DNA of 64,000 nucleotides, taken from positions 2,300,890 through 2,364,889 of the forward strand of contig NZ_CP011941.1 of the NCBI RefSeq assembly GCF_001040845.1, in the 5' to 3' direction. Of this stretch, positions 32,790 to 42,321 are shown in pieces. The notes beneath the pieces are model-generated. The model worked only from the letters and a program-made list of their open reading frames with translations, searched no databases and had not been told where the DNA came from. The number at the start of each line of letters is the position of its first letter. Positions within the stretch are counted from its first letter, which is position 1. Origin of the DNA: Synechococcus sp. WH 8020 (GTDB lineage Bacteria; Cyanobacteriota; Cyanobacteriia; PCC-6307; Cyanobiaceae). A program made the translations under genes and the position numbers.

Positions 32790-35324
32790 TCAACGCACAA
32801 TGTCAGGCACATCGCAGGTGATCTCAACGGGCATGGCCTCCACCTTCCAGATGTCGCGGCAGTAGTCACGGATCGAACGATCGGATGAGAAGAAGCCGCT
32901 TCTGGCGCTGTTCAACACCGACATTCGGTTCCAGTGATGGCGATCGGTCCAAGCCAGACTCACGGCATCTTGAGCGCGCAAGTAGTCGGCGAAATCAGCC
33001 ATCACGAAGAAGGGATCATTCCCCGTGAGGTTGTCGATCAGAGGACGGAAGAGCTCCCCATCGCCATTGCTGAAGTGACCCATTTCCACCAGGCGGATGG
33101 CTTCAGCGAGTTCAGGAACCGATTCAACAACCTCCCAAGGCCTGTAACCGCGTTGCTTGAGGTCGGCAATTTCTTCCACGGTCTTGCCGAATAAGAAGAA
33201 GTTGTCCGCACCCACGTGCTCACGAATTTCAACGTTGGCGCCATCGAGGGTGCCAATCGTGAGCGCACCATTCATGGCGAACTTCATGTTGCCGGTGCCG
33301 GAAGCCTCCTTGCCGGCCGTCGAGATCTGTTCGGAAAGATCCGAGGCTGGATACACCTGTTCGCCCAGCTTCACGTTGTAGTCAGCGAGGAACACCACCC
33401 GCAGCCGTCCATCCATGTCGGGATCCGCGTTGATCGTTTCGGCGATGCCGTTGATGAAGCGGATGATCAACTTGGCCATGTAATAGCCAGGTGCTGCCTT
33501 GCCACCAAAGATCACCGTGCGAGGTGCCATGCCGTCGGCTTGGCCGTTTTTGATCCTGAGGTACTGGGTGATCACCTGCAAAGCGTTGAGGTGCTGGCGT
33601 TTGTACTCGTGGATTCGCTTCACCTGCACATCAAACAGGCTGGATGGATCCACCAATACGCCCGTATTGCGGTGGATGTAGGTCGACAACTTGCGCTTCA
33701 CGGAGAGCTTGGTGTCTTCCCAGTGAGTCAGGAAGCCCGTGTCGTTCTGTCGATCCTCAAGCTTGCGCAGGATCTCCATATTGGTGACCCAGTCGGGTCC
33801 CACATGCTCATCGAGGAGGGTGGAGAGTTCGGGATTGGAGAGAGCAACCCAACGTCTTGGGGTGACGCCATTGGTCACATTGGTGAATTTTTCGGGCCAG
33901 AGCTCGGCGAATTCAGGCATGAGCTGCTCACGCACCAAGTCGGAGTGGAGCGCTGCCACACCATTCACGTGATGGGCGCCAATGGTGGCGAGGTGGGCCA
34001 TGCGGATGGACTTACCGCCATCCTCATCAATGATCGAGAGTTTGCGTTGAATCGCCTCGTTGCCCGGGTAGCGCAAGCGCACCTGCTGCAAGAAGCGGCG
34101 GTTGATTTCGTAAATCAGCTCGAGGTGTCTCGGCAACAGGCTTCCGAAGAGGTTGAGATCCCATTTCTCGAGTGCCTCGGGAAGCAAGGTGTGGTTCGTG
34201 TAGGCCACGGAACGACGGGTGATGCCCCAAGCCTTGTCCCATTCCATGTGGCGATCATCGATGAGCAGACGCATCAGTTCTGCGACTGCGATGGCGGGAT
34301 GTGTGTCGTTGAGCTGAACGGTCCAGTACTCAGGGAAGTCGTCAATGGACAGCCCACGGTTGTCGAGGCTGCGCAACATGTCCTGGAGTGAGCAGCTCAC
34401 AAAGAAATGCTGCTGTTTCAGGCGAAGGCGGCGTCCCTCATCGGTGCCGTCGTTCGGATACAGCACTTTGGAGAGGGTTTCACTGCCCACTTTCTCTTCC
34501 ACAGCGCCGTAGTAGTCGCCGATGTTGAAGGCATAGAAATCGAAGCTTTCCGTGGCATCGGCGCGCCAGAGGCGTAGGCGATCGCAGGTGTTCACGCGGT
34601 AGCCGAGCACGGGCACATCGTGGGGGACGCCAATGGCGTGATCCGATGGGATCCAGCGAGAGCGGTAGTTGCCCTTGTCATCGAGATAGCTCTCTGTTCG
34701 GCCACCAAAGCCCACAAAGCAGGCCTGATCGGGTTGCGGCAGTTCCCATGGCCAGCCGCCCTTGAGCCACTTGTCGGTGACCTCAACCTGCCAACCGTCG
34801 CGGATCAGCTGGTTGAAAATTCCGAATTCGTAGCGAATGCCGTAGCCGGTGGCAGGAATTTGCAAACTGGCGAGCGATTCCATGTAGCAAGCGGCTAAAC
34901 GCCCCAGGCCGCCATTGCCAAGGCCGGGCTCTTCTTCCACTTCGATGATCTGCTGGAGGGATTCAATCCCGAAGCGTTTCACGGCTTCCTCCGCTTCGTT
35001 CTGGATTCCCAAATTCAGCAGGTTGTTGGCCAGCTGCGGGCCAATCAGGAACTCCGCAGATAGATAAGCCACCGTTTTTTGCGGTCGGGCCCGAATCGCC
35101 TCCAAGCTGGCCAAGTAGCGGGTCATCAGCCGATCGCGCACGGCATAGCTCAGGGCCATGTAAAGGTCGTGGCGACTGGCGGATGGCGCAAGCTTGCCCA
35201 GCGTGAAGAACAGATGTTCTGTCATGCCGTCGAACACGGCATCACCATCCAATCCGGCCCGTTCTGGGTCGGCGTAACAACCAGGAGTTGGAAGGCGAAG
35301 ATCGAGGGGTTCGGAGCTGCTCAT
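32790..35324 (-). CDS. glgP: Alpha-glucan (glycogen) phosphorylase
   Basis: PLP enzyme of 844 residues that releases glucose-1-phosphate from glycogen ends. N-terminal landmarks are AYLSAEFLIGPQLANNLLNL and EPGLGNGGLGRLAACYMESL. The C-terminal site EASGTGNMKFAMNGAL contains the PLP lysine and is followed by IGTLDGANVEI. The full length and all landmarks suggest an active enzyme. It mobilises carbon in the dark, and is convergent with two small genes across a shared terminator. Confidence 0.96.
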   Translation of the reverse strand: MSSSEPLDLRLPTPGCYADPERAGLDGDAVFDGMTEHLFFTLGKLAPSASRHDLYMALSYAVRDRLMTRYLASLEAIRARPQKTVAYLSAEFLIGPQLANNLLNLGIQNEAEEAVKRFGIESLQQIIEVEEEPGLGNGGLGRLAACYMESLASLQIPATGYGIRYEFGIFNQLIRDGWQVEVTDKWLKGGWPWELPQPDQACFVGFGGRTESYLDDKGNYRSRWIPSDHAIGVPHDVPVLGYRVNTCDRLRLWRADATESFDFYAFNIGDYYGAVEEKVGSETLSKVLYPNDGTDEGRRLRLKQQHFFVSCSLQDMLRSLDNRGLSIDDFPEYWTVQLNDTHPAIAVAELMRLLIDDRHMEWDKAWGITRRSVAYTNHTLLPEALEKWDLNLFGSLLPRHLELIYEINRRFLQQVRLRYPGNEAIQRKLSIIDEDGGKSIRMAHLATIGAHHVNGVAALHSDLVREQLMPEFAELWPEKFTNVTNGVTPRRWVALSNPELSTLLDEHVGPDWVTNMEILRKLEDRQNDTGFLTHWEDTKLSVKRKLSTYIHRNTGVLVDPSSLFDVQVKRIHEYKRQHLNALQVITQYLRIKNGQADGMAPRTVIFGGKAAPGYYMAKLIIRFINGIAETINADPDMDGRLRVVFLADYNVKLGEQVYPASDLSEQISTAGKEASGTGNMKFAMNGALTIGTLDGANVEIREHVGADNFFLFGKTVEEIADLKQRGYRPWEVVESVPELAEAIRLVEMGHFSNGDGELFRPLIDNLTGNDPFFVMADFADYLRAQDAVSLAWTDRHHWNRMSVLNSARSGFFSSDRSIRDYCRDIWKVEAMPVEITCDVPDIVR

Positions 35325-35544
35325 GGAGGGGGGAATATGCCGATTGCTTTTTGTATTGCGTTAAGTGTGCTGGTATTGGACCGATAAAGCTTGAAACGGT
35401 GGCCGAACTGTGACCGAGGCTTCTGGTTCAACCGTCGGCCAAAAGCTTGCTTGTGCGGCCTCTTCTTTTGTGGCCATCAGCTAGCAGGTCGTCGCAATGC
35501 ACGGTCAGGGATCCCGTTTGCCTTTATGGTCCCGCTGAGAAAAC

Positions 35545-36951
35545 ATGCCGATTCCGATGCTCGCCGCTGCGATGCCGCCCCTTCTCACGCCGCTTTTGGC
35601 TGAACTGTCTGCGCACGATTTTGAGATGGCGGAAACCCTCATTGGGGTTGGCCGATTCATGCTGATCTTTGTGGCGGCGAGGGCGCTGGCCGAAGTTCTG
35701 GTTCGCCTTCAGCTCCCCACGATTTTGGGAGAGCTGCTGGCCGGTGTGTTGATTGGAGCGTCTGGTCTCCACCTCTTGGTGCCGCCCGAAACCCAGGTGG
35801 AGTTGAGCAATGGCTTGATCACCCTGCTCAGTTCCTTAGGCAATGTGCCCCCTGAATCGGTGACGGATCTCTACAACGAGAGTTTCCCGGCCCTGGAGGC
35901 AGTAGCCCAACTGGGATTGTTTGCTCTCCTGTTCCTCACCGGTTTGGAGAGTGAGCTCGATGAGTTGATCGCCGTGGGCACCCAGGCCTTCACTGTGGCT
36001 GTGGCGGGTGTGGTGTTGCCGTTTGCCCTGGGGACCTGGGGCCTGATGGCCATTTTCCACGTGGACGCCATTCCAGCGATTTTTGCCGGTGCGTCGATGA
36101 CCGCCACCAGCATTGGCATTACCGCCAGTGTGTTCGGAGAACTCGGATATTTGAAAACGCGCGAGGGACAGATCGTGATTGGTGCGGCCGTTCTTGATGA
36201 CATTCTCGGCATTGTGATCTTGGCTGTTGTGGTGGCCTTGGCGTCCGGCGGCAGCCTGGAAATTGGTCCGATCGTCAAGCTGGTGGCTGCCGCCGCTGTG
36301 TTTGTTGTGGCGGCGATTGGTTTGAGCCGCACGGCAGCGCCTGCCTTCGATTGGTTGATCGACAAGCTCAAGGCACCGGGTGAGGTGCTGGTGGCGTCCT
36401 TCGTCATCCTTGCGCTGAGCTGCTTTACCGCCACCGCGATTGGCTTGGAGGCTGCCCTTGGCGCCTTCGCGGCTGGTCTGATCCTCAGCGGCTCAAAGCA
36501 CAATCACGCCATGCAACAGGCGGTTCTGCCGATCGTGACCTTGTTCGCCACGATCTTCTTTGTGCTCGTGGGCGCCGGCATGGATCTGTCCGTGATCAAT
36601 CCTTCGGATCCTGGGAGCCGCACCGCTCTGATCATCGCCGCCTTCCTGTTTGTGGTTGCCGTGATCGGCAAGATTGCCGCTGGTTGGGCCTTTGTGAGCA
36701 AGCAACCCACCCGTCGCCTTGTGGTTGGGCTTGGAATGATGCCCCGCGGAGAAGTGGGTTTGATTTTCTTGGGCCTTGGCACCAGCGCGAAGCTTCTGTC
36801 GCCATCGCTCGAGGCGGCCATTCTCTTAATGGTCATCGGCACCACCTTCCTGGCACCGGTTCTGCTCAGATTGGTGATTGGTGGCGACAAGCCTGATGAC
36901 GATGACAAGGTCGATAGCGAGGTTGCGGCTGATCCGGTTGGTTTGATCTAG
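35545..36951 (+). CDS. CPA2-family cation/proton antiporter (NhaS3/KefB-like)
   Basis: Membrane protein of 468 residues with about 12-13 helices. LQLPTILGELLAGVLIG near residue 53 and LFLTGLESELDEL near 131 are typical of CPA2 antiporters; GASMTATSIGITASVFGELG and AAVLDDILGIVILAVV hold the DD-type transport site. LEAALGAFAAGLILSG and GMMPRGEVGLIFLGLG follow. There is no C-terminal TrkA domain. Na+/H+ or K+/H+ exchange is expected. The TAG stop overlaps the stop of the convergent gene within a CTAG palindrome. Confidence 0.9.
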   Translation: MPIPMLAAAMPPLLTPLLAELSAHDFEMAETLIGVGRFMLIFVAARALAEVLVRLQLPTILGELLAGVLIGASGLHLLVPPETQVELSNGLITLLSSLGNVPPESVTDLYNESFPALEAVAQLGLFALLFLTGLESELDELIAVGTQAFTVAVAGVVLPFALGTWGLMAIFHVDAIPAIFAGASMTATSIGITASVFGELGYLKTREGQIVIGAAVLDDILGIVILAVVVALASGGSLEIGPIVKLVAAAAVFVVAAIGLSRTAAPAFDWLIDKLKAPGEVLVASFVILALSCFTATAIGLEAALGAFAAGLILSGSKHNHAMQQAVLPIVTLFATIFFVLVGAGMDLSVINPSDPGSRTALIIAAFLFVVAVIGKIAAGWAFVSKQPTRRLVVGLGMMPRGEVGLIFLGLGTSAKLLSPSLEAAILLMVIGTTFLAPVLLRLVIGGDKPDDDDKVDSEVAADPVGLI

Positions 36952-37271
36952 TCCCCTTGCCCGCGGGCAACCACCAGAAACAAACTCCAGCCAATGGTGA
37001 TGAAGGCCAGGCTGGAGGCCCAGCCTGGTCCGAGGGCCCAGGCCAGGATGAGTTGGGTGATCACACCCACCACAAGGGCGAGCAACAGACTGCTGATCAC
37101 CAAAGCGGCCTGACGCCAGGCCCCACTCAGGGGCCCGTCTTCCAAACTGGCCTCCAGCCGTTGTAGGGGACCACTGAGCGGCAGGTAGAGGGCGAGCGCC
37201 CAGAACAGGCCTCCGCTCAGGGTGCTTCTTTGCAGCAGGGGCCCCATCTCGTATGTGTCCATCTTTGGCAA
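36948..37271 (-). CDS. Small membrane protein of unknown function
   Basis: 107 residues with three likely transmembrane helices (about 19-35, 55-78 and 83-103), ending in a charged VARGQGD tail. No family recognised. Composition and codon use look like a real core gene, and the position is convergent with the antiporter gene by a 4-bp overlap. Divergent from the hydrolase gene 61 bp away. Confidence 0.6.
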   Translation of the reverse strand: MPKMDTYEMGPLLQRSTLSGGLFWALALYLPLSGPLQRLEASLEDGPLSGAWRQAALVISSLLLALVVGVITQLILAWALGPGWASSLAFITIGWSLFLVVARGQGD

Positions 37272-37331
37272 GTGCCCGGCGCTGCGGAGGAATGAACTGG
37301 ATGCCTAGCATCGCTGCCCGATGGAACAAGC

Positions 37332-38246
37332 GTGGTGAGTGAGCCCTGGTGGCAGTTTGAGAACCATGCGGTGCATGGTCTTTGTCAGAGGCCTGAACAG
37401 CCTGAGGCCGCGGCCCAGGCCCAAGCGCGGCCCGCTGTGTTGCTGGTCCATGGCTTTGGGGCTTCTACCGACCACTGGCGCTACAACATCCCAGTGCTGG
37501 CAAGCCAGTACGAAGTGCACGCCCTGGATCTTCTTGGCTTCGGTCGTAGTGCCAAACCAGCGGGGCTCACCTACGGCGGTGCCCTGTGGCGCGACCAATT
37601 GGTGGCCTATGTCCAGCAGCGGATCGGTCGCCCCACCGTGATCGCTGGAAATTCGCTCGGGGGGTTTGCTGCCCTAGCGGCTGGTGCCGCTTTAAAGGAC
37701 CAGTCAGCGGGTGTGGTGCTCCTGAATGCGGCAGGGCCTTTCAGTGATGAACAGCGCTCAACGCCGAGTGGCTGGGGCGCCATCGCCCGTCGCACGATTG
37801 CTTCGGCTTTGCTCAAAAGCCCAGTGCTGCAAAGGGTGTTGTTTGAGAATTTGCGCCGGCCGGCCACGATTCGACGCACTCTCAATCAGGTGTATGTCGA
37901 TCGCACCAACGTGGACGACGCCCTGGTGGAATCGATTCGCCTTCCGTCGCTGGATCCGGGTGCCTTTGGCGTGTTTCGCACCGTGTTCGACATTCCCAGC
38001 GGCCAACCCCTGGATGAATTGTTTGATCAGTTGCAATCCCCCCTGTTCCTGCTCTGGGGGATTCGCGATCCCTGGATCAATGCCGCTGGACGTCGCGCCA
38101 GTTTTCAACGCCATGCCCCGGAGAACACCCACGAAGTGGTGTTAGAAGCCGGGCATTGCCCCCATGACGAGGTTCCCGATCAGGTGAACAAGGCCCTGCT
38201 CGATTGGCTTGGTTCCCTTGCGATCGATGGCTGCGCGGATGGCTGA
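37332..38246 (+). CDS. Alpha/beta hydrolase
   Basis: A 304-residue alpha/beta-fold hydrolase. The oxyanion region [18 protein letters not shown] is near residue 38, the nucleophile elbow GNSLGG near 105, the acid Asp in WGIRDPW, and the His in [11 protein letters not shown] near 283. Cyanobacterial and plant relatives are mostly uncharacterised esterases, some acting in chlorophyll breakdown; no substrate can be named. Start at GTG 37332; GTG 37335 is equally possible. Confidence 0.85.
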   Translation: MVSEPWWQFENHAVHGLCQRPEQPEAAAQAQARPAVLLVHGFGASTDHWRYNIPVLASQYEVHALDLLGFGRSAKPAGLTYGGALWRDQLVAYVQQRIGRPTVIAGNSLGGFAALAAGAALKDQSAGVVLLNAAGPFSDEQRSTPSGWGAIARRTIASALLKSPVLQRVLFENLRRPATIRRTLNQVYVDRTNVDDALVESIRLPSLDPGAFGVFRTVFDIPSGQPLDELFDQLQSPLFLLWGIRDPWINAAGRRASFQRHAPENTHEVVLEAGHCPHDEVPDQVNKALLDWLGSLAIDGCADG

Positions 38247-38278
38247 GCTGTGGTCACACTGAAGAAGCTCCGGGTTTG

Positions 38279-39139
38279 ATGGCCATGACCCTTCGTCAAC
38301 TGTCGACGCCGTATGCCCACTGGGAATACGTGCATCCCCAAAGTGGTGATCGCCTACGGGTGGTGCCTGAACGCGGCGGCATCGTCACGGAATGGCGTTG
38401 CAATGGGCGGGAGATTCTCTATTTCGATCAGTCGCGTTACGCCGACCCAACGCAAAGCATCCGCGGTGGGATTCCTGTGCTGTTCCCCATCTGCGGCAAC
38501 CTTCCCGGTGACCGGCTTCCCTTGAAAAGCGGTGAGGCCACCCTGAAGCAGCATGGCTTTGCGCGCGGCTTGCCCTGGCAGCTGGAGCTCCTCGACGACC
38601 AGAGCGGCGTGCGCTTGTGGTTGACGGACACGGATGAGACCCTTGCGCACTATCCGTTCCGCTTTCGCCTGGAGATGGCGGTGCGTCCTTTGAGTGATGC
38701 GTTGGAGATCACCACCACGATTGCAAATGCCAATGAGGGCGGCGAGTTGATGCCGTTCAGTTTTGGTCTCCATCCCTATTTCAATGTGACGGACCTCAGT
38801 CGCACGAGCCTTGAAGGCTTGGCACCCCAATGCCTCAACCACCTCGTGATGGCAGAGGCTGAAACCGGGGATCAGTTGAGCCGATTGCCAGAGGGCGTGG
38901 ACTTTCTCACCCGCCCTGCTGGACCGGTCACCCTGGTGGATGAGGCTGCGGGCACGCGCTTACAGCTTCAGCATCAAGCGCCCATGGATCTCACAGTGGT
39001 GTGGACCGAACCTCCTCGCCCGATGGTGTGTCTCGAGCCCTGGACAGGACCGCGCCAGTCCCTGATTACTGGAGACGGCAAGCTGGAGCTCGCCGCTGGA
39101 GAGAGCCTTCAGCTCAGTTGCCGCTATGCGCTGAGTTGA
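38279..39139 (+). CDS. Aldose-1-epimerase / hexose-phosphate mutarotase family
   Basis: A galactose-mutarotase-fold protein of about 286 residues. GGIPVLFPICGNLPGD and LKQHGFARGLPW carry the Arg/His substrate-site pattern of YeaD-like hexose-6-phosphate mutarotases, and MPFSFGLHPYFNVTDLS has the catalytic His; the Glu in MVCLEPWTGP is the likely base. ATG 38279 is chosen; the frame runs open upstream but that part lies inside the hydrolase gene. The 3' end overlaps glcE by 26 bp on the opposite strand. Confidence 0.85.
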   Translation: MAMTLRQLSTPYAHWEYVHPQSGDRLRVVPERGGIVTEWRCNGREILYFDQSRYADPTQSIRGGIPVLFPICGNLPGDRLPLKSGEATLKQHGFARGLPWQLELLDDQSGVRLWLTDTDETLAHYPFRFRLEMAVRPLSDALEITTTIANANEGGELMPFSFGLHPYFNVTDLSRTSLEGLAPQCLNHLVMAEAETGDQLSRLPEGVDFLTRPAGPVTLVDEAAGTRLQLQHQAPMDLTVVWTEPPRPMVCLEPWTGPRQSLITGDGKLELAAGESLQLSCRYALS

Positions 39140-40346
39140 GAGGTGCTGCCACTCCAGGCAGGCGTCCTCTGCAGAGCTGTTGTTTCGGATCAAACTGATG
39201 CTTCACGGCTTCAATCAGGGGGCGGGATGGGGCATCCAGCCAGGCCGGTAGTGCTCCTGGCTGGGCACCTGGTTGGATCAGCACGCTGAGCTGACCCCCT
39301 AATGCGATCACCCGTCGCCTCAGTGCTTCGACTCGATATTCCGGTGTGGGAGAACCGCTGACTTGCCAGGCCTCTCCGCTGCCGGCTCCAGCGGCGAGCC
39401 GCCAATGCCACCCAGAAAGCCCAGTGCATTCGCGCGAGCTGAACAAGTGCTGGAGCTCTGCGGGGGGGAGACAAAGGCGCAGCAGCCAGGGTGGATCTTC
39501 GCTAGTGGCAGAGCCTTCAGGGATCGGGCTCTCCCACGGCATGCGTTCGCTGCTGACCCCCTGCTCGGCCGCGAGCGTCTCGAGCCGGTTGAGCTGGTCA
39601 ACGACCGCACCATCACTGATGCTGGCCACGCCCATCAGGATCCTTGGCCCCTGGTCCGGGCGGAGCTCCCAATCGATCCACTCGGGTGTGAAGCTGCTGC
39701 CCACCACCTCTGCTCGGAAGGCTTCGAGCTGGTTGAGCGCACCCTCCAGAACAAGCTGTCCGCGCGGTTCACGAATCGGTTGCACGCGCAAGGTGAGCCC
39801 GGTAATCAGAGCGAGGCTGCCCCAGCTGCCGCAGAGCAGGCGCATCAGGTCATAGCCCGCCACGTTTTTCACCACCCGGCCACCGGCACGGGCGCTCACT
39901 CCATCGCTGCGCATCAATCTGATGCCAATGATCTGGTCGCGCACGCCTAAATGACGTTGGCGGAGCCCACCCGATAGACCCCGTGCCACGAGCCCGCCGA
40001 TTGAACCCGCTGATTGAGGCGAGGCCAGGTTGCTACCCCACGGCCAGTTGAGCGGTAGCCATTGCTGATGCTCTGCAAGGGCCGTCTGCAGGTCGGCCAG
40101 GGGCATGCCCGCATCCACGGTGATCGTGAGGTCATCCACCGCATGGTCCTCGATCCGAGACAGGTGGCGCATGCTCACCACCGGCCCCGAATCAGCTGCC
40201 AGAGGAGGGCCCCAGTGCAAACGGCTGCCCATGCCGGCAGGCACGCAGGGCTTCCCGTCCGCATGCAGATCGGCAATGAGTTGGCCAAGCTCCTCAACAG
40301 AATTGGGTGCTAGTACCGCTGTGGAGGACAACCCTTGTTCAGGCAC
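39114..40346 (-). CDS. glcE: Glycolate dehydrogenase FAD-binding subunit GlcE
   Basis: Vanillyl-alcohol-oxidase-type FAD protein of 410 residues, part of the glycolate dehydrogenase that oxidises photorespiratory glycolate to glyoxylate. The FAD-binding PCMH region includes PAGMGSRLHWGPPL, GMPLADLQTALAEH and SAGSIGGLVARGLSGGLR, followed by GGRVVKNVAGYDLMRLLCGS. The C-terminal part is the FAD-linked oxidase cap. It is separated from glcF on the same strand by a sugar-kinase gene on the other strand and a VOC gene. The start is 41 bp from the divergent kinase start. Confidence 0.88.
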   Translation of the reverse strand: MPEQGLSSTAVLAPNSVEELGQLIADLHADGKPCVPAGMGSRLHWGPPLAADSGPVVSMRHLSRIEDHAVDDLTITVDAGMPLADLQTALAEHQQWLPLNWPWGSNLASPQSAGSIGGLVARGLSGGLRQRHLGVRDQIIGIRLMRSDGVSARAGGRVVKNVAGYDLMRLLCGSWGSLALITGLTLRVQPIREPRGQLVLEGALNQLEAFRAEVVGSSFTPEWIDWELRPDQGPRILMGVASISDGAVVDQLNRLETLAAEQGVSSERMPWESPIPEGSATSEDPPWLLRLCLPPAELQHLFSSRECTGLSGWHWRLAAGAGSGEAWQVSGSPTPEYRVEALRRRVIALGGQLSVLIQPGAQPGALPAWLDAPSRPLIEAVKHQFDPKQQLCRGRLPGVAAPLNSAHSGN

Positions 40347-40387
40347 GTGAGTGAACAGGCCAGATCAATACATCAACCGATCGTGCC

Positions 40388-41785
40388 ATGAAGATTGTCG
40401 TAATCGACGATGACCCCACCGGTTCTCAGACGGTGCACAGCTGCCCACTGCTGCTGCGTTGGGATGAAGCGGCATTACGTCGGGGGTTGAGGCACCCTTC
40501 CCCCTTGGTGTTTGTGTTGGCCAACACGCGGGCGCTCACGCCTGAGGCCGCGGCATCCCGCAATCGCGAGATTGTGGAGGCCCTGGTGCTGGCCATGGCG
40601 GCTGAAGGCCTTCAGGAGCATGAACTGTTGCTCGTCAGCCGCGGTGATTCCACCCTGCGCGGGCACGGCGTGCTCGAACCCCAGGTGCTGGCGCACGCCT
40701 GGGAGGGGCACTTCGGTGCGGTGGATGCCACCTTGCATGTGCCTGCATTCTTTGAGGGGGGGCGCACCACCGTGAATGGTGTGCATCGTCTTCACGGAGA
40801 GCCGGTGCACACCACGGCGTTTGCCCGTGATCGCCTCTTTGGTTACGGCACCAGTGATTTGGCGGAGTGGCTTGAGGAGAAGAGCGCTGGCCAGATCGCT
40901 GCCAACTCAGTGCTGCGGATCCCGCTGGAGTTGCTGGAGTCAGAGCGATCTGCAGACCTCTTGACTTGCCTTGAGACCTTAGAAGCCAATCGATCGGTTG
41001 TCGTCGATGCGACCCGTCCCGAGCAGCTGCGGGCCTTGGGAGTCGCGATCCGGAGGCTTCAGGGGCGAAAGCGTTTCCTATTCCGTTCAGCCGCAAGCCT
41101 TCTGAATGGCCTGGTGGATTCAGGATCATCTCCCTTGGGACCTCAGCCCCTTGATGCCCATGGCCTGGTGAGTTTGCGCCGCCGTGATCTTCACGGACAG
41201 CCGCTGCCTGGTTTGGTGGTGGTGGGATCCCATGTTTCTTTGGCGGATCAACAGTTGAAATCTCTGCTGGCCAACGAGCGATGCCGCGGGATTGAGCTGC
41301 CGGTGGCTCGCATCGCCCGGGTGCTGGAGGGGGGATCTCCGGATCTGCTTCTGCCGGACCTGGAGGCTGAATGGCGATCGCAGCTGGAGCAGGCGCTGGA
41401 GGAAGGGCTCACGCCTGTGCTGTTTTCCAGTCGTGGTGAGTTGCTGTTCGGAGTTGGTGCGGCGGCATTGGTGCGGCGGTTGCGCTTTGGGATGGAGTTG
41501 GCATCCCTGATGGCCCGTTTGCTGGCCGGCTTGGCTCCGCGGCTTGGCTATTTGATCAGCAAAGGAGGCATCACCACGGGAACCCTATTGGCGGAGGGGC
41601 TTGGCCTCGAGGCTGTTCAACTGGAGGGGCAACTCTCGCCAGGGTTGTCGCTGGTGCGTGCGATCGAAACAGCAACTGATATGACGGAGCCAATGCGTGC
41701 GTTGCCTGTGATTACATTTCCTGGAAATCTAGGAACGGAACACAGCTTGAAAGAGACGTGGCAGATGTTTGCTGGAGAGGCTTAA
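40388..41785 (+). CDS. Four-carbon acid sugar kinase family (DUF1537)
   Basis: A 465-residue two-domain kinase. The N-terminal substrate domain opens IVVIDDDPTGSQTVH, the family signature, with VSRGDSTLRGHG near residue 83. The C-terminal nucleotide-binding domain contains VVVGSHVSLADQQ and LISKGGITTGTLLAEGLGL. Characterised relatives phosphorylate threonate, erythronate or related C4 acids. Placement between glcE and glcF suggests a role in carbon-acid salvage, by inference only. The stop overlaps the convergent VOC gene by 4 bp. Confidence 0.88.
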   Translation: MKIVVIDDDPTGSQTVHSCPLLLRWDEAALRRGLRHPSPLVFVLANTRALTPEAAASRNREIVEALVLAMAAEGLQEHELLLVSRGDSTLRGHGVLEPQVLAHAWEGHFGAVDATLHVPAFFEGGRTTVNGVHRLHGEPVHTTAFARDRLFGYGTSDLAEWLEEKSAGQIAANSVLRIPLELLESERSADLLTCLETLEANRSVVVDATRPEQLRALGVAIRRLQGRKRFLFRSAASLLNGLVDSGSSPLGPQPLDAHGLVSLRRRDLHGQPLPGLVVVGSHVSLADQQLKSLLANERCRGIELPVARIARVLEGGSPDLLLPDLEAEWRSQLEQALEEGLTPVLFSSRGELLFGVGAAALVRRLRFGMELASLMARLLAGLAPRLGYLISKGGITTGTLLAEGLGLEAVQLEGQLSPGLSLVRAIETATDMTEPMRALPVITFPGNLGTEHSLKETWQMFAGEA

Positions 41786-42321
41786 TCGGCCATGGTTTTG
41801 CTAAATCGCTCTCGCCATTCCTGCCAGCTTTCAGATTCGGGGAACTGGTGCACGAGAGCATCTGTTTCCGCCATTAATGTTTGGAATGGTTGTTCCATGT
41901 CCATCGGAATCGTGGCAATTGGTGGTGCATACGTTTGGGTATAGGCGAAAAATTCAATGGGATTGTTTTCTGGATCGGAGAAATAAACTGACCAGCTTCC
42001 ACCATGGTTCATGGCTACAACTTCGCCTGGAGCGATGTCCTGAATGGCTGAGAAGTTCTCATGCAAATCTTGCAGGCTGGAGACTTCGAACGAGATTTGA
42101 TTGAACTGACTCGGCGTTTCCATTTGCCGCCCTGTGGCCAAAACAATTTGATGATGTTCCTTGGGATCTTTGCTTAAAAAAAGCATTCTTGATCCTTGGA
42201 ACTCCCAGGAGTCTGTGATGCAAAATCCCAGCTTTTTGACGTAGAAATCTTCCATGAGCTCTAGGTCATGCACGTAGAGCCCGAAATGGGAAGGGCGCGA
42301 CGAGGCAAGAAAGGAATTCAT
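41782..42321 (-). CDS. VOC (glyoxalase/dioxygenase fold) family protein
   Basis: A 179-residue vicinal-oxygen-chelate protein. SHFGLYVHDLELMEDFYVKK gives the first beta-alpha unit and metal His, ITDSWEFQGSRMLFLS the second strand, and SVYFSDPENNPIEFFAYT the C-terminal unit with the metal-binding Glu. I chose ATG 42321, which overlaps the glcF stop (ATGA); an upstream in-frame start would add 51 unconserved residues inside glcF. It resembles catechol-type dioxygenase folds but the substrate is unknown. Confidence 0.85.
   Translation of the reverse strand: MNSFLASSRPSHFGLYVHDLELMEDFYVKKLGFCITDSWEFQGSRMLFLSKDPKEHHQIVLATGRQMETPSQFNQISFEVSSLQDLHENFSAIQDIAPGEVVAMNHGGSWSVYFSDPENNPIEFFAYTQTYAPPIATIPMDMEQPFQTLMAETDALVHQFPESESWQEWRERFSKTMAD

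Noticed and set aside
33216-34391. 391-codon + strand frame opposite glgP
   Set aside because: It is long but antisense to a fully conserved phosphorylase, with low-complexity His/Val/Gly content and no family.
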